A DNA stretch of 64,000 nucleotides. Origin: Mucilaginibacter sp. PPCGB 2223 (GTDB taxonomy: Bacteria; Bacteroidota; Bacteroidia; Sphingobacteriales; Sphingobacteriaceae). The stretch's first letter is position 1. Each line of letters begins with the position of its first letter. Of this stretch, positions 63,401 through 64,000 are shown in pieces. Under the pieces are notes generated by a model. The model did no database searches. It had not been told where the DNA came from and saw only the letters and a list, made by a program, of their open reading frames with translations. The translations under genes and the position numbers were made by a program. Where the stretch lies: contig NZ_MDJS01000001.1 in the NCBI RefSeq assembly GCF_001705515.1, forward strand, positions 62,001 to 126,000, read 5' to 3'.

Positions 63401-63787
63401 TTGCGCTGGTTATATCTATTTATTGCTTCGCTATTTGAAGCGCTCTGGACCTACTCGGTTAAATATTTAAGTGTTGCCGGACTAAAAACCTTACGTTGGG
63501 ATAATTTCTACAGGATGGATGGTGCTTTACCGGCTCTGTTACCCTTAATTGGCTATATCGCATTCGGCGTAGGTAATATCATTTTCTTTTCGATGTCGCT
63601 AAAGTCGCTCACCAACGCGACAGCCTATTCCGTCTGGACGGCAATGACCATCGTAGTTTTGAAACTAATCGAATTGCTTTATTTTAAACAAAAAATATCT
63701 GTAGCCGAGTTTGGCTTTATCCTGATGATCATCATCGGTATTGTGGGCCTGAAGTTTGTTGCCGCACCCGAGAAGGTAACGCCGTGA
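63401..63787 (+). CDS. SMR/EamA-like small membrane transporter
   Basis: A 128-residue protein starting with TTG and holding four helices. The membrane Glu13 (LYLFIASLFEALWTYSVKYL) matches the conserved SMR Glu14 position, and FFSMSLKSLTNATAYSVWTA matches the SMR helix 3 signature with its Trp. SMR proteins are drug/H+ antiporters, and ArnE/ArnF of the same superfamily flip undecaprenyl-linked sugars. A flippase role would fit the locus but is inferred. An insertion after helix 1 makes it longer than usual. Confidence 0.75.
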   Translation: MRWLYLFIASLFEALWTYSVKYLSVAGLKTLRWDNFYRMDGALPALLPLIGYIAFGVGNIIFFSMSLKSLTNATAYSVWTAMTIVVLKLIELLYFKQKISVAEFGFILMIIIGIVGLKFVAAPEKVTP

Positions 63788-63872
63788 AATAGCCCACCCA
63801 ACCGGGAGGGAAAGTTTTAGAGAAGTTGTTAAGAGTCTCTACTTTCGGTGGGGGGAATTTTAGAGGGGACTA
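63788..63872 (+). repeat. CCACCCAACCGGGAGG...TTTTAGA repeat, copy 2
   Basis: Reads CCCACCCAACCGGGAGGG, then GTTTTAGAGAAG, GAGTCTCTACTTTCGG and TTTTAGAGGGG. It is a counterpart of 14005-14088 in the reverse orientation. It separates the convergent SMR-like gene and the partial gene. Confidence 0.65.
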
Positions 63873-63873
63873 A

Positions 63874-64000
63874 CTACCCTAACACCTCCATAATAAAAAA
63901 GTACGCTGCAAAAGCCGCAAAACCCAAACTCACAAACCAGAATAGCCGCTTTTTAACCAGTATAGCTATAGCCGATATCGCTATAGATATCTGGAAAAGG
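63874..64000 (-). CDS. C-terminal part of a membrane protein (cut by the window edge)
   Basis: On the minus strand an open frame enters from the right edge and ends at TAG (63874-63876), 41 residues. It reads as helix-loop-helix: LFQISIAISAIAILV, KKRLFWFVSLGF, AAFAAYFFIMEVLG. Positive residues lie between two hydrophobic helices. Too little is present to name it. Confidence 0.65.
   Translation of the reverse strand, partial: LFQISIAISAIAILVKKRLFWFVSLGFAAFAAYFFIMEVLG

Overview
The window looks like a chromosomal segment of a Sphingobacteriaceae-type Bacteroidota, close to Mucilaginibacter or Pedobacter. This placement is inferred from gene content and style, not from a marker gene. Supporting signs are promoter-like elements of the Bacteroidota form (TTG, 19-22 nt spacer, TAnnTTTG), a serine palmitoyltransferase with an inositol-sphingolipid gene set, galactan-active glycoside hydrolases, a LruC-domain lipoprotein, and very many short palindromic intergenic repeats. 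I saw no rRNA, tRNA, transposase, phage or CRISPR array.

Layout. 1-2975: SGNH hydrolase, mannonate dehydratase, nucleoside phosphorylase. 3031-14004: an Lrp-type regulator diverging from a complete reductive pyrimidine degradation set. The route runs uracil, dihydrouracil (PreT/PreA), N-carbamoyl-beta-alanine (dihydropyrimidinase), beta-alanine (nitrilase-type amidohydrolase), malonate semialdehyde (class III aminotransferase), acetyl-CoA (MmsA), with an NCS1 uptake permease. Most junctions in this set carry a different palindromic repeat. 14086-25797, minus strand: peroxiredoxin, CAP protein, then a sphingolipid and inositol-lipid cluster (PAP2/IPC-synthase-like, fatty acid hydroxylase, DUF4833, CDP-alcohol phosphatidyltransferase, DUF5686 outer-membrane protein, myo-inositol-phosphate synthase, CerR-like reductase, GNAT-type candidate ceramide synthase, serine palmitoyltransferase). 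26132-31867: a TolC/adaptor/RND efflux operon. 31949-38694: GH53, GH2 and GH35 enzymes for galactan-type glycans. 38734-41995: a membrane protein, an XRE-membrane fusion and a GT39 enzyme. 42209-47365: an aromatic amino acid operon (pheA, DAHP synthase-chorismate mutase, aroA, aroC) behind a Phe/Tyr/Trp-rich leader peptide and a terminator. 47390-53111: small and secreted proteins of mostly unknown role. 53287: MFS transporter. 54870-63787: a polysaccharide-type locus that appears to build and activate an unusual 3-deoxy-2-keto sugar acid. The window ends inside a minus-strand membrane-protein gene.

The main leads are: (1) a compact transcription attenuator before pheA in which the last codons of a 21-residue aromatic-rich leader form the antiterminator strand; (2) the 54870-63343 sugar-acid locus, which pairs a split transketolase and a GSAM-type aminotransferase with a NeuB-family synthase lacking the SAF domain; (3) an 81-bp palindromic repeat inserted in frame in aroA, with another repeat supplying the aroA stop codon; (4) a four-helix-bundle gene between aroA and aroC flanked by near-identical direct repeats; (5) a family of word-like palindromes that repeatedly abut start codons; and (6) an 18-bp perfect palindrome filling a promoter spacer at 48718-48749.
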